Below are positions 5,343 to 12,527 of a stretch of DNA of 18,632 nucleotides, piece by piece. Source of the DNA: Methanobacterium sp. (GTDB lineage Archaea > Methanobacteriota > Methanobacteria > Methanobacteriales > Methanobacteriaceae); contig PLXT01000043.1 of the NCBI GenBank assembly GCA_003151535.1, forward strand, positions 12,113 to 30,744, read 5' to 3'. A program made the translations under genes and the position numbers. The notes beneath the pieces are model-generated. The model did not search any database and had not been told where the DNA came from. It was given only the letters and a program-made list of their open reading frames with translations. The first letter of the stretch is position 1. Each line of letters begins with the position of its first letter.

Positions 5343-7166
5343 TTAGATTCTTTCTTTATAATGTTGTTCTTTGAATTTGATTGTGAATTGAGTTCCAAGA
5401 TTCTTGTCGAGTTCTATTGAACCATCAAGTTGTTCTACAAGTGAATTTACTAGTTTAAGTCCTAAAGTTGATTCTACATTTCTAAAATCAAATTTTGGAG
5501 GTAAACCAACTCCATCATCACTAATTACTAAATTATATCCTCTATTACAGAATTTTAACGATAAAGTTATTTTACATTCTTGATTATGTGGAAATGCATG
5601 TCTCAAACTATTTGAGACTAGTTCACTTATTATTAATCCAACAGGAATTGATGTTTCAATATTTAACATTATCTCTTCAACATTAAGTACTGTTTTAAAA
5701 TTAGAATTATAACCGTAACTATATACTAAATTAGAAATCAAATTCCTAATATAATTAGGAATGTTAATATGGCTTAAGTTCGTGGATTGATAAAGCATTT
5801 CATGGATCATAGCCATTGATAAAACTCTATTCCTACTTTCCTTTAAAACATTAACCGCTATAGGATCTTCTTTAACATAAAATTCTTGTAAATTCAACAA
5901 ACTTGAAATTATCTGTAAATTATTCTTCACACGATGATGAATTTCCCTTAAAAGAACTTCTTTTTCATTAAGGGAAGATTTAAGCTTAATTTCTGCATTT
6001 TTGAGTTCACTAATGTCACTACCAATCACTAACACATAATTAATTTTATCATCCTTCGTTATTGTTGTTGATGAATTTAAAACCCAAATAACACTACCCT
6101 TCTTATTAATGATCCTCGTTTTATAGGGAACTATTTTTTCACGTCTTAATACTTTTGAAAAAATTTTTTGATGCAATTCTAATTCATCATCATGGAAAAT
6201 ATTTAAATCCCCAAAACTTTTTCCTACCAATTCCTCTTTAGATAAACCACTAATTTGCATCGCAGCCTGATTAACATCTGCTATAACACCATTAGAATCT
6301 ATCAATATTGCGTAATCAGGATCTGATTCAAAAAAAGCCCTATATTTCTCTTCACTAACACTTAACGCTTCAGTAACCTGTTCACGGCTAGTGATATCTC
6401 TGATGATAACTGTAAAATAATTATTTTCAGTTGATTTCCAAGTTGAAAGTGACCCCTCAAATGGAAATTCTGTACCCTCTTTTCTTAACCCAGTTGTTTT
6501 AATGGTTTTCCTAACATACGGATGTTTTGCATGAGATTTAAAATTTTCGATTTCATCAGTAAAAAGATTTTTATATTTATCCCGCATCAAAACCGTTAAT
6601 TTTGCACCGATTATCTCCTCTTTGGAGTAACCAAAAATATTCTCCATACTGTCACTATATGATAATATATTACCCTCAGCATCAGTAGTGACAATTACAT
6701 CGGCAGCTGACTCTACAACATTCCTGAAATGCTGTTCACTCTTTTTAAGCTGAAGTTCCTCGTTTTTACGTTCAGTAATATCACGAATAGACTCAATGGC
6801 ACCGTATCGTAGTCCTTTACCATCTAAAAGTGGTGAAGCTGTAATCTCAAGATAAGCACCCTTACCATTATAAAATGAATGCACAAATACCCAGGCATAC
6901 ACTTTATTACCTTCTCTGTGGATAAAATCATAATTTGAAATTAACTCCAAATTATCATTTCCAATTAACTCTATTAAACATGGATGATGCTCCTCATAAA
7001 ATAATTTACTATAAACATAACTCCCTTCACCTAGGATATCATCTTTAAGCGTGTCTGTCATCTCTCCAATAGCACTATTCCAGGCAATAACTTTACCATT
7101 AAGATCAATAGCGAAAGTAGCATCAGGTAAATATTCTATTACCTCTGATAACATCTGGTTCGACAT
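5343..7166 (-). CDS. Cytoplasmic PAS-PAS-PAS-HisKA_2 sensor histidine kinase, 607 aa
   Basis: A soluble signal-transducing histidine kinase. Three PAS domains lie in order: about 5-135 (with the typical ending RDITERK), 142-262 (ending RDITSRE), and 270-392 (ending SDISELK). A HisKA_2 dimerisation domain follows with EIHHRVKNNLQIISSLLNLQ at 408-427, where H411 is the likely phospho-acceptor. The HATPase domain has the N-box ISELVSNSLRHAF (N519), G1 box DDGVGLP (550-556) and G2-like GLKLVNSL. There is no membrane helix or receiver domain, and no response regulator lies nearby, so it is an orphan kinase as is common in methanogens. The ATG at 7166 follows GAGG with an 8-bp spacer. It is co-directional with module A, but 301 bp and an inverted repeat separate them. 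The PAS ligand cannot be told from sequence; a link to the transporters is only positional. Confidence 0.93.
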   Translation of the reverse strand: MSNQMLSEVIEYLPDATFAIDLNGKVIAWNSAIGEMTDTLKDDILGEGSYVYSKLFYEEHHPCLIELIGNDNLELISNYDFIHREGNKVYAWVFVHSFYNGKGAYLEITASPLLDGKGLRYGAIESIRDITERKNEELQLKKSEQHFRNVVESAADVIVTTDAEGNILSYSDSMENIFGYSKEEIIGAKLTVLMRDKYKNLFTDEIENFKSHAKHPYVRKTIKTTGLRKEGTEFPFEGSLSTWKSTENNYFTVIIRDITSREQVTEALSVSEEKYRAFFESDPDYAILIDSNGVIADVNQAAMQISGLSKEELVGKSFGDLNIFHDDELELHQKIFSKVLRREKIVPYKTRIINKKGSVIWVLNSSTTITKDDKINYVLVIGSDISELKNAEIKLKSSLNEKEVLLREIHHRVKNNLQIISSLLNLQEFYVKEDPIAVNVLKESRNRVLSMAMIHEMLYQSTNLSHINIPNYIRNLISNLVYSYGYNSNFKTVLNVEEIMLNIETSIPVGLIISELVSNSLRHAFPHNQECKITLSLKFCNRGYNLVISDDGVGLPPKFDFRNVESTLGLKLVNSLVEQLDGSIELDKNLGTQFTIKFKEQHYKERI

Positions 7167-7709
7167 TTTAATAACCTCTTATCATATAAATTTTATTATT
7201 AATATTATCTTTTTTATGCCTAAAACGTCATTAATTAAAAAATAAATTTGAAGGTGTAATTGTTTTTAGTAGGTTATTTTCGACGTAGTACTATGATTTG
7301 TTCCAATAATCAAACTATTTTTGATTTACGTCAATTAATCACCAATTACTTTGATTTTGAATTTCTTCTTGTTTTGAATATTTTTTAATAATGGAAATTA
7401 CAATATCTACCACATTTTCACCATTTTCAGTTCTGTTATTATATAATAGAATTGTTTGAGATATTCTCCTAATTTATCAATACCTTCCCTTTGGGATGGA
7501 TCTTCCATATTTGTGAATTATCCCTATTTTTTATCTCTGGTTCGCAAATGATTTGAGCCAGTATTTGTTTTTTTAATAACAAATTCAACGTTCTCCGGTT
7601 TAACACCGTTATTGGATAATAAGTGAAGCTAGTTAACTTGTTATTATAACCTCCAAAATTATTCAGTTCATAAAATTAAAAAAATAAAAAAAACTTATAA
7701 TTCTATCAT
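7167..7709. other. Intergenic region holding a decayed gene
   Basis: Apart from the decayed minus-strand gene described separately (7339-7660), this 540-bp stretch has only the kinase 5' region, where TTTATATGATAA about 25 bp before the kinase start could be a TATA element. Nothing else is supported. Confidence 0.5.
7339..7660 (-). pseudogene. Decayed gene with several frameshifts, function unknown
   Basis: The minus strand carries three protein-like pieces in changing frames. The upstream piece reads LLSNNGVKPENVEFVIKK and TNTGSNHLRTRDKK before a stop. The middle piece reads MEDPSQREGIDKLGEYL. The downstream piece, one frame over, reads RRISQTILLYNNRTENG, then ENVVDIVISIIKKYSKQEE, and ends at the stop 7339-7341. 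Joined, they would give a charged, helical protein of about 90 residues or more. Stops and shifts near 7470-7490 and 7530-7560 break it, and a GGAGG-like site at about 7650 may be the original ribosome site. I do not recognise the family. It lies downstream of module B in the same direction. Confidence 0.45.
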
Positions 7710-7886
7710 CTATTTTTTTTTATTTTCATGTACTATCTCTTCATCTATTGCTATTTGTAAAACATTTTTTAATCTTTGTTTTACTTCGGATTCATATTCT
7801 TCATATGTTATTATCTCCTTTTCGACTAATAAATCTACTAATGTGCCTATCATATCATCTAATATTTCTATATCTTCTTTTTGCAT
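7710..7886 (-). CDS. Small acidic helical protein, 58 aa
   Basis: A 58-residue protein beginning MQKEDIEILDDMIGTLVDLL and ending in EIVHENKKKK-type charged residues. It appears fully helical with a regular pattern of hydrophobic residues (I, L, V every three to four positions) among many acidic ones, suggesting a short helical hairpin or coiled coil that binds a partner protein. There is no membrane helix or cysteine. The start at 7886 is set by an excellent ribosome site, AGGTGG with a 5-bp spacer. It begins 45 bp after the module B membrane gene, so it is probably the last gene of that operon; module A has no counterpart. I do not recognise the family. A regulator-binding or adaptor role is speculative. 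Confidence 0.7.
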   Translation of the reverse strand: MQKEDIEILDDMIGTLVDLLVEKEIITYEEYESEVKQRLKNVLQIAIDEEIVHENKKK

Positions 7887-7931
7887 TCATTCCACCTCTC
7901 AGGCATAATATTTATTGAATTTATCTCATGT

Positions 7932-8294
7932 TTAAATCCACGTGGTTTTCAATAGTACTAAAAGAGCACCGAATTCTACGATGCTTAGACTAAGTACTGG
8001 AAATCCCATTCCCTGACTATGAAATCCTGCTCTTACCAATAAGAAGAACATAAATAGGATGTTTTGAAAAATTAGGAGTGTTGCAAAGATGACCAGGCCT
8101 AGGGTGAACTGGGATTTTAGCTTTCGATAACTTATTACATATGTAAACAACAGGAGTATGAGCAATCCTATGTTTGCTGCACATACAATCACAGCTATTA
8201 TTGCCAAATTAGGATCATCCAGCGGGGGCATTCCTGGTCCATTTCCTACAAAACTTCCATTTCCTGGAACTGTTACATTAACCAAATTAATCAC
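7932..8294 (-). CDS. Module B three-helix membrane protein, 120 aa
   Basis: Paralogue of the module A membrane protein, with an extra G/P/N-rich N-terminal stretch (residues 1-29, including GNGSFVGNGPGMPP) that probably lies outside the cell. Helices are predicted at about 30-54, 64-87 and 98-116. The inter-helix loop SYRKLKSQFT and the second-helix segment FQNIL are the parts shared with module A. The start is GTG at 8294, forming a GTGA overlap with the stop of the winged-helix gene, so the two are translationally coupled. That tight coupling is the best evidence that membrane protein and regulator work as a pair, for example the membrane protein sensing a signal and binding or releasing the regulator; this is inference. 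An upstream AAAGG could serve as the ribosome site. Confidence 0.78.
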   Translation of the reverse strand: MINLVNVTVPGNGSFVGNGPGMPPLDDPNLAIIAVIVCAANIGLLILLLFTYVISYRKLKSQFTLGLVIFATLLIFQNILFMFFLLVRAGFHSQGMGFPVLSLSIVEFGALLVLLKTTWI

Positions 8295-8578
8295 CTTTTA
8301 ATCTCCTTCATTTCATTCCATATTTCCTGAAAAAGTTTTTGATTTTCTTCCATAGATGGAGAAATAAAGTACATTATCCCATAGTTTTCTCCAGATGTAG
8401 TTATAACATTATTATCTTCTAAAATTTTGATATGATGTCTTACTGTTTTATAATCTAATTCTAATTTTTGAGCCAGCTGATTGGCATTGTATGGTCTTTT
8501 TAGTAGTATATTTATTATTCGACCTCGGTTAAATCCTCCTTTCGTACCGGTAATAAGCCACCACAGCATAATCTCCAT
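8291..8578 (-). CDS. Module B winged-helix transcriptional regulator, 95 aa
   Basis: ArsR-like winged-helix protein, paralogous to the module A regulator at about 58% identity by hand. The recognition region is nearly the same: PYNANQLAQKLELDYKTVRHHIKIL against PYNANQLAEKLELNYSTIRHHLKIL in A (differences at few positions), so the two may bind similar DNA. The wing is VITTSGENYGIMYFIS and the C-terminal helix is MEENQKLFQEIWNEM. No cysteine is present. The ATG at 8578 is set by the canonical archaeal site GGTGA with a 6-bp spacer. It overlaps the downstream membrane gene by 4 bp. The 393-bp gap to the transporter genes suggests its own promoter. It probably controls the module B transporter, and cross-regulation with module A is possible. 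Confidence 0.88.
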   Translation of the reverse strand: MEIMLWWLITGTKGGFNRGRIINILLKRPYNANQLAQKLELDYKTVRHHIKILEDNNVITTSGENYGIMYFISPSMEENQKLFQEIWNEMKEIKR

Positions 8579-8971
8579 TGAGTATCACCAAACAGCTTAT
8601 GAGTCATTATTAAATAAGGTAATTACATACAGTAATAAAAAAACTTTATCAATAATCTCTTAAATTTTATTTTCAGTAATCGGAAAACATCAACCATCAT
8701 TCGGATAATATCTAATTTTAAGAATAAACTAGAGATTATATGTAAGAATAACAGCTACCTAAACTTATGATAATTTTTTTATTCAAAAACTATCTAGACT
8801 TCCTAATTTTTTTATAATCCCTAAGTAGGTTTTTCCATATGTTACATCTAAATCTATTACACGTTTTTTCATGATGATTCCCATTTTTTTAATTTTCTAT
8901 TAGAACTTTATATCCCTAAAAAAAATTGGCGCTGATATGTCATATCAACTCCAACTAATTATTTGTGAATA
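8579..8971. other. Gap between module B transporter and regulator
   Basis: This 393-bp AT-rich stretch should hold the promoter of the module B regulator. No clear operator repeats like those upstream of the permeases are visible. The only other item is the possible 33-codon ORF at 8783-8884. Confidence 0.4.
8783..8884 (-). CDS. Possible 33-aa peptide or gene remnant in module B
   Basis: A minus-strand ORF reads MGIIMKKRVIDLDVTYGKTY and ends LGIIKKLGSLDSF. Composition is protein-like, with a basic N-terminus and alternating hydrophobic residues. No strong ribosome site precedes the first ATG; the internal ATG (residue 5) has GGGA about 8 bp upstream. It may be a small peptide gene, or the remains of a gene lost after duplication, since module A has nothing at this place. 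No family is recognised. Confidence 0.3.
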   Translation of the reverse strand: MGIIMKKRVIDLDVTYGKTYLGIIKKLGSLDSF

Positions 8972-9652
8972 TTAATTCTTTTTTATTTCTTTAATTTTTC
9001 CATCTAGTACATATATGCTTCTTTCAGCTTTGTTGGCTACATCATGTTCATGTGTGACCATGATCAATGTAACATTCTCCTGTTTATGTATATCTAAGAG
9101 CAGATCCAATATGACGTCCTGTGTTTTTGAATCTAATGCACCTGTAGGTTCATCTGCAAGGATTATAGAAGGATGATTAACTAATGCTCTTGCTATAGCT
9201 ACACGTTGTCTTTCACCTCCCGAAAGTTTGGTTGGCTTTTGGTTTATTTTATCGGCTAAATTAACCGATTTTAGAATCTTCAGTGCCCTTTCTTCCATTT
9301 TCTTATTAGATATAACTGTTTCAATTAATGGTGTTTGAACATTTTCAAGTACAGTTAGGTTTGGAATCAGATTATGAAGTTGAAATACAAATCCAATTTC
9401 ATTTAACCTGAAGTCACTTAAATCATTTTCTTGCATTAAATCAATACCTGCGACGTTAATGCTGCCTTCATCTGCTTTATCAAGTGCGCCAATCATATTG
9501 AGGAGTGTTGATTTACCAGAACCTGATGGTCCTATAATAGATACACTTTCTCCTTTTTTTATTTCAAGATTGATTCCATCTAATGCTTTAATAACACCAT
9601 TTTCATAAGTTTTTTTGAGATCTTTGATTTCAATGATATTCTCATTATTCAT
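8972..9652 (-). CDS. Module B MacB/LolD-type ABC transporter ATPase, 226 aa
   Basis: ATPase partner of the module B permease. It has Walker A GPSGSGKST, Q-loop FVFQ, signature LSGGERQ, Walker B IILADEP followed by TGALDS, and a switch histidine in MVTHE. It is highly similar to the module A ATPase across its length, including the N-terminal MNNENIIEIKDLKK. The start at ATG 9652 is preferred over the open frame 19 codons upstream because it matches the paralogue, follows GAGG in the permease 3' end, and gives the same 8-bp overlap with the permease stop. It lacks the C-terminal tail of the A copy and ends in IKEIKKN. Expected to sit at the inner membrane face and drive mechanical cycling of the permease; substrate unknown. 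Confidence 0.93.
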   Translation of the reverse strand: MNNENIIEIKDLKKTYENGVIKALDGINLEIKKGESVSIIGPSGSGKSTLLNMIGALDKADEGSINVAGIDLMQENDLSDFRLNEIGFVFQLHNLIPNLTVLENVQTPLIETVISNKKMEERALKILKSVNLADKINQKPTKLSGGERQRVAIARALVNHPSIILADEPTGALDSKTQDVILDLLLDIHKQENVTLIMVTHEHDVANKAERSIYVLDGKIKEIKKN

Positions 9653-10838
9653 AGCGCAAAGCCTCTGTTGGTGATAGTCTGCTAGCCCGATAAGCCGGAT
9701 AAATTCCACCTATTATTCCAAGGAACAATGCAACACCAATTCCTTTAAGTATCAAAGATGCTGAAAATGATGGCGTAATACCTTGTAAAATTTGTGTGGT
9801 GCTTAATAGTTCTACTAAACCGATTCCTATAGCTAAACCTACTACTATGGCTATTAATGATAGAACTAGAGATTCTCCTATTATCATACTCAATATTCTT
9901 TTTTGGCTCCACCCAATAGCTCTTAACACTCCTATTTCTCTAGTTCTTTCAGATACTGCTTTCATCATAGTAACAAGAACTACAATACCACCTACTAGAA
10001 CCGCTAGTAATGAAACAGCCCATGATCCGGATTTAATAACATCAAGTCCATTATTCATTCTATTCATTCCTGAAAGTGATGTTGATGTAGATAGTTGATT
10101 TGGATATTTGGCTTCAATTGTTGATGCTAAATTACTGGCATCAGTATCATTAGATGCTTTTACTAGTACCAATGATACTTGTCCAGTATCTCCAGTAAGG
10201 TTTTGAAGTTTGCTTAGTGACATAACGATTCCATTATCATCCATGAAGTTGCCGGTTTCATAAATTCCAACAACTTTGAAAGTCTGATTAGAAATTGAGA
10301 TATTTTCACCAATAGTTTTGTTCAAACTTTGAGCAGCATTTTTACCTATTATTACCTCATTATCATTGGAATATACCGAACCATTAGTTATCACGACATC
10401 GTCCATGCTTAAGGAACTGTTATCAATACCTATTAGAGTGGTCATTGATCGGAAATTGCCTCCCCCAAATGTATTGTTGGTGCTGGTACTGCTACTGTTA
10501 GTACTATTCGTGTTTGATAAATCAGTCATGGTTCGTAAAACTCCTGCAGTACTACTCACACCGGATATTTGTTGAATTTCTGATACATAGGTCTGATTGA
10601 TCAACTGATTTGAACCTCCGGGTGGACCTCCACCATTATTTCCATTTGAGGTGCCACTGACAACTGAAAAGTCCGCTGCACCCGCTGTGAGGGCATTTTG
10701 TGTTGATGCAGATAGATTATCAGTTACAAGACCAAGCCCTACTACGGCTGCTACACCTATTGCAATTCCAATTACAGTCAGGATACTTCTAGATTTATTT
10801 CTAAATATATTTTTTATAATCAAATCCCTAAATTTCAT
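9645..10838 (-). CDS. Module B MacB/FtsX-family ABC transporter permease, 397 aa
   Basis: Paralogue of the module A permease with the same architecture: N-terminal cytoplasmic KNIFRNKSRS, a first helix (ILTVIGIAIGVAAVVGLGLV), a long extracytoplasmic domain, then three C-terminal helices with the coupling segment SERTREIGVLRAIGW and the terminal YPAYRASRLSPTEALRYE. The outer domain holds a longer low-complexity N/S/T/G stretch (about residues 105-128) and about eleven N-glycosylation sequons, which suggests it is heavily glycosylated. The ATG at 10838 is chosen because GGAGG lies 5 bp upstream; a TTG start four codons earlier is less likely. It is the first gene of module B, with phased direct repeats in its promoter region. 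The outer domain differs more from module A than the helices do, so substrates or partners may differ. Confidence 0.91.
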   Translation of the reverse strand: MKFRDLIIKNIFRNKSRSILTVIGIAIGVAAVVGLGLVTDNLSASTQNALTAGAADFSVVSGTSNGNNGGGPPGGSNQLINQTYVSEIQQISGVSSTAGVLRTMTDLSNTNSTNSSSTSTNNTFGGGNFRSMTTLIGIDNSSLSMDDVVITNGSVYSNDNEVIIGKNAAQSLNKTIGENISISNQTFKVVGIYETGNFMDDNGIVMSLSKLQNLTGDTGQVSLVLVKASNDTDASNLASTIEAKYPNQLSTSTSLSGMNRMNNGLDVIKSGSWAVSLLAVLVGGIVVLVTMMKAVSERTREIGVLRAIGWSQKRILSMIIGESLVLSLIAIVVGLAIGIGLVELLSTTQILQGITPSFSASLILKGIGVALFLGIIGGIYPAYRASRLSPTEALRYE

Positions 10839-10879
10839 AATAACCTCCAATTATGTTTCATAGAACTCTCTTTTTACAA

Positions 10880-10940
10880 ATTATACTAAAGTAATTATTC
10901 CAGATTTATGCCAAAATTATGCCAAAATCTATACCAAATC
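10880..10940 (-). promoter_or_regulatory. Promoter and four phased direct repeats upstream of module B permease
   Basis: On the minus strand TATAAT at 10885-10880 lies about 42 bp before the start codon, leaving a short leader that contains the GGAGG site. Directly upstream, read on the plus strand, are four repeats: TTCCAGAT, TGCCAAAAT, TGCCAAAAT and TACCAAATC. Their CC dinucleotides begin at 10900, 10911, 10922 and 10934, so the spacing is 11, 11 and 12 bp, close to one DNA turn each. Related repeats precede the module A permease. This looks like a cooperative operator or activator site adjacent to the promoter. Confidence 0.6.
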
Positions 10941-11242
10941 GGTATTAAAAACCTTTATTTAGAGTAAAAATGTTTAATAATTCTCAAAACAAAAAATACT
11001 AATTATTAAATGGAAGTTATTTCTTAGAAATTATACTATTTCTATCTAAATAGAATGGATATATTAATTCTAATGTTTGTTAATTTTGACAAACAGAAAA
11101 ATATCTACACCCAGAACCAATTATCCCAAAATCTACGTTGGAACTAAACCACAATTAAAATTAGCACTATAGCTTGAATATAGTAGGAAATAATTTAATC
11201 ATCAAAATAACCAAAATAAAATATATATCAATTTTACATATC

Positions 11243-11262
11243 TTCCACAGCAGTCTGTGGGA
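11243..11262. other. Short perfect hairpin
   Basis: CCACAG-CAGT-CTGTGG (11245-11260) is an exact 6-bp stem with a 4-nt loop and can be extended by T-G and T-A pairs to 8 bp. It stands out in the surrounding AT-rich DNA. No T-run follows. It lies about 40 bp before the small ORF at 11304. Confidence 0.35.
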
Positions 11263-11303
11263 CACACATCATGAACATAATAAGTCTACTTTATAAGGAT
11301 ATA

Positions 11304-11375
11304 ATGGTTATTGGTGATTTATTCACGAGATTAATGGAAAATATCTCATATGGCCTCATGGGCCTATTGGAATAA
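11304..11375 (+). CDS. Possible 23-aa peptide
   Basis: The ORF begins MVIGDLFTRLMENISYGLM and ends in GLLE. AAGGA with a 5-bp spacer precedes the ATG. The peptide could form an amphipathic helix. After the stop the same frame remains open for another 25 codons, so this may instead be part of a decayed longer gene. Low confidence because short ORFs are frequent by chance. Confidence 0.2.
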   Translation: MVIGDLFTRLMENISYGLMGLLE

Positions 11376-11431
11376 TTCGATTTTAAAAGAATCAATAAGC
11401 AATTGATATTTATGATTTTGAGGGATATGTC

Positions 11432-11590
11432 ATGCTCATGGAGAACCTATTAAAAGATATGACAATTGGAAGAATTATATATATTAAATATACTACACCA
11501 CAAAATATTGTTCATCAGTCTCAAAGCATAATTCAAACCCGTTCACCTATAAAAATAGTTCGTTATAGTTCATATACCTATGTAACATAG
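11432..11590 (+). CDS. Possible 52-aa protein
   Basis: The ORF begins MLMENLLKDMTIGRIIYIKY and runs 52 codons to TAG at 11588-11590. GAGGG with a 7-bp spacer precedes the ATG. The N-terminal third is helical and amphipathic; the remainder is rich in S, T, Q and I with no clear fold. It ends just before the degenerate copy of the dispersed element. No family is recognised. Confidence 0.25.
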   Translation: MLMENLLKDMTIGRIIYIKYTTPQNIVHQSQSIIQTRSPIKIVRYSSYTYVT

Positions 11591-11597
11591 GTTTAAT

Positions 11598-11890
11598 TCT
11601 AAATAGAGTTGTTATTTTGATTCTTTAAGTTTGTAGTGATTTTCAATTTTTCTTGCGTATGCGGGCAAGATACAATTTAAAAGTCAATTGTCCGTATTTT
11701 TTGGTTATTCAGAGACCATGGTTTTAGAATTAAACACCCATATATCTCTTAAATCATTTTTCGTAGTCTATTGTTCAAATATCAAAGTTTTTATTGATAT
11801 TTATACACTATTGAATTATCGATGTTTAGTCCCTACTAGCTTATTTACTCACTTTTATGCTATAAAACTGTAAAGGAAGCTTGGAATGAG
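11598..11890 (+). repeat. Degenerate, rearranged copy of the dispersed element
   Basis: Two parts resemble the good copies but in swapped order. Positions 11598-11720 (AAATAGAGTTGTTATTTTGA, then GTATGCGGGCAAGATAC, and TTTTTTGGTTATTCAGAGACC) match the downstream part of copy 1, including the segment TTATGGTTATTCATAGGTCC at about 1697-1716. Positions 11796-11890 (TTTATACACTA, then TTTTATGCTATAAAACTGTAAA and an ATG after GGAAG) match the upstream part. This could be the end of one unit followed by the start of another, with the piece between lost. Confidence 0.45.
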
Positions 11891-11999
11891 ACCATTCGAC
11901 CGTCTTCAAATGTTGGATCTACACAATTATTTATATTGCAGATGGAAACTTATCCCTAAACGGGTTAATTATAAAGCCCTCAAGTCTGTGATTATATAA
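11886..11999 (+). CDS. Possible 37-aa protein after the degenerate element
   Basis: The ORF begins MRPFDRLQMLDLHNYLYCRW and ends LIPKRVNYKALKSVII, a basic peptide with no membrane helix. Its ATG occupies the same place, relative to the upstream part of the dispersed element, as the 17-codon ORFs in the two good copies, but the encoded peptide is unrelated. The preceding AAGGAAG is a weaker ribosome site. It may be chance. Confidence 0.2.
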   Translation: MRPFDRLQMLDLHNYLYCRWKLIPKRVNYKALKSVII

Positions 12000-12527
12000 T
12001 CAATTAAAAAATTCATAACGAACTTTATTTTATGTTTATAAATGTGATAGGGCTATTCAGGATTATGGTACTTTAAAGTATTTTTCATTTTTAAAATCAT
12101 GCATTATCAAGGTTTCTATACTTGTTGCTATAGACTAAGTCCATTAACCATAAGCAAGCGATCAAACAAACATGGATTTAAAAATAGAAAAATAGCGGAA
12201 ATATTATTTTCCTGTTTAGAATTTGAAGGTGTATTTTAATTATTAATTGCTGAATATGAGGTTTTAATTTCTTAGTGGAATATTGATGTTTTTTAAAGAT
12301 TTATTGTTAGTTTTGATTTGTTATAGGATTCATTTATAACTTTAAGTTGAACAGAAATTGTTCTAGGATAAGATTTTATTTCCAGAGATTTTAGTAAAAT
12401 ATAAATGGAAGTCAGTATAGATTACTCTAAATCTTAGAATAAATAAAAATAGGTTAAAAAGGGAAAATTAAATTTTCACTAAACATTGGGATATATTGTA
12501 AATATTTTAGGGATATCAGGGATTATC

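Larger units (their letters stand above)
10941..12485. other. Long gene-poor region upstream of aglB
   Basis: About 1.5 kb with no gene of normal size. It holds a GC-richer hairpin (11243-11262), two short ORFs with plausible ribosome sites (11304-11375 and 11432-11590), a degenerate third copy of the dispersed element (11598-11890), and a 37-codon ORF at 11886-11999. The remainder is AT-rich and featureless to me. Confidence 0.6.

Noticed and set aside
9796..10098. 100-codon plus-strand ORF
   Set aside because: It is antisense to the module B permease C-terminal helices, with no ribosome site and no protein-like domain.
11441..11490. Possible match of the MTIGRIIYI ORF segment to the 17-residue peptides
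   Set aside because: The resemblance is limited to a few I/R-rich residues, and its distance to the downstream element landmark does not agree with the good copies.
11688..11873. 61-codon plus-strand ORF
   Set aside because: It spans the degenerate copy of the dispersed element, starts without a ribosome site, and its composition reflects AT-rich non-coding DNA.
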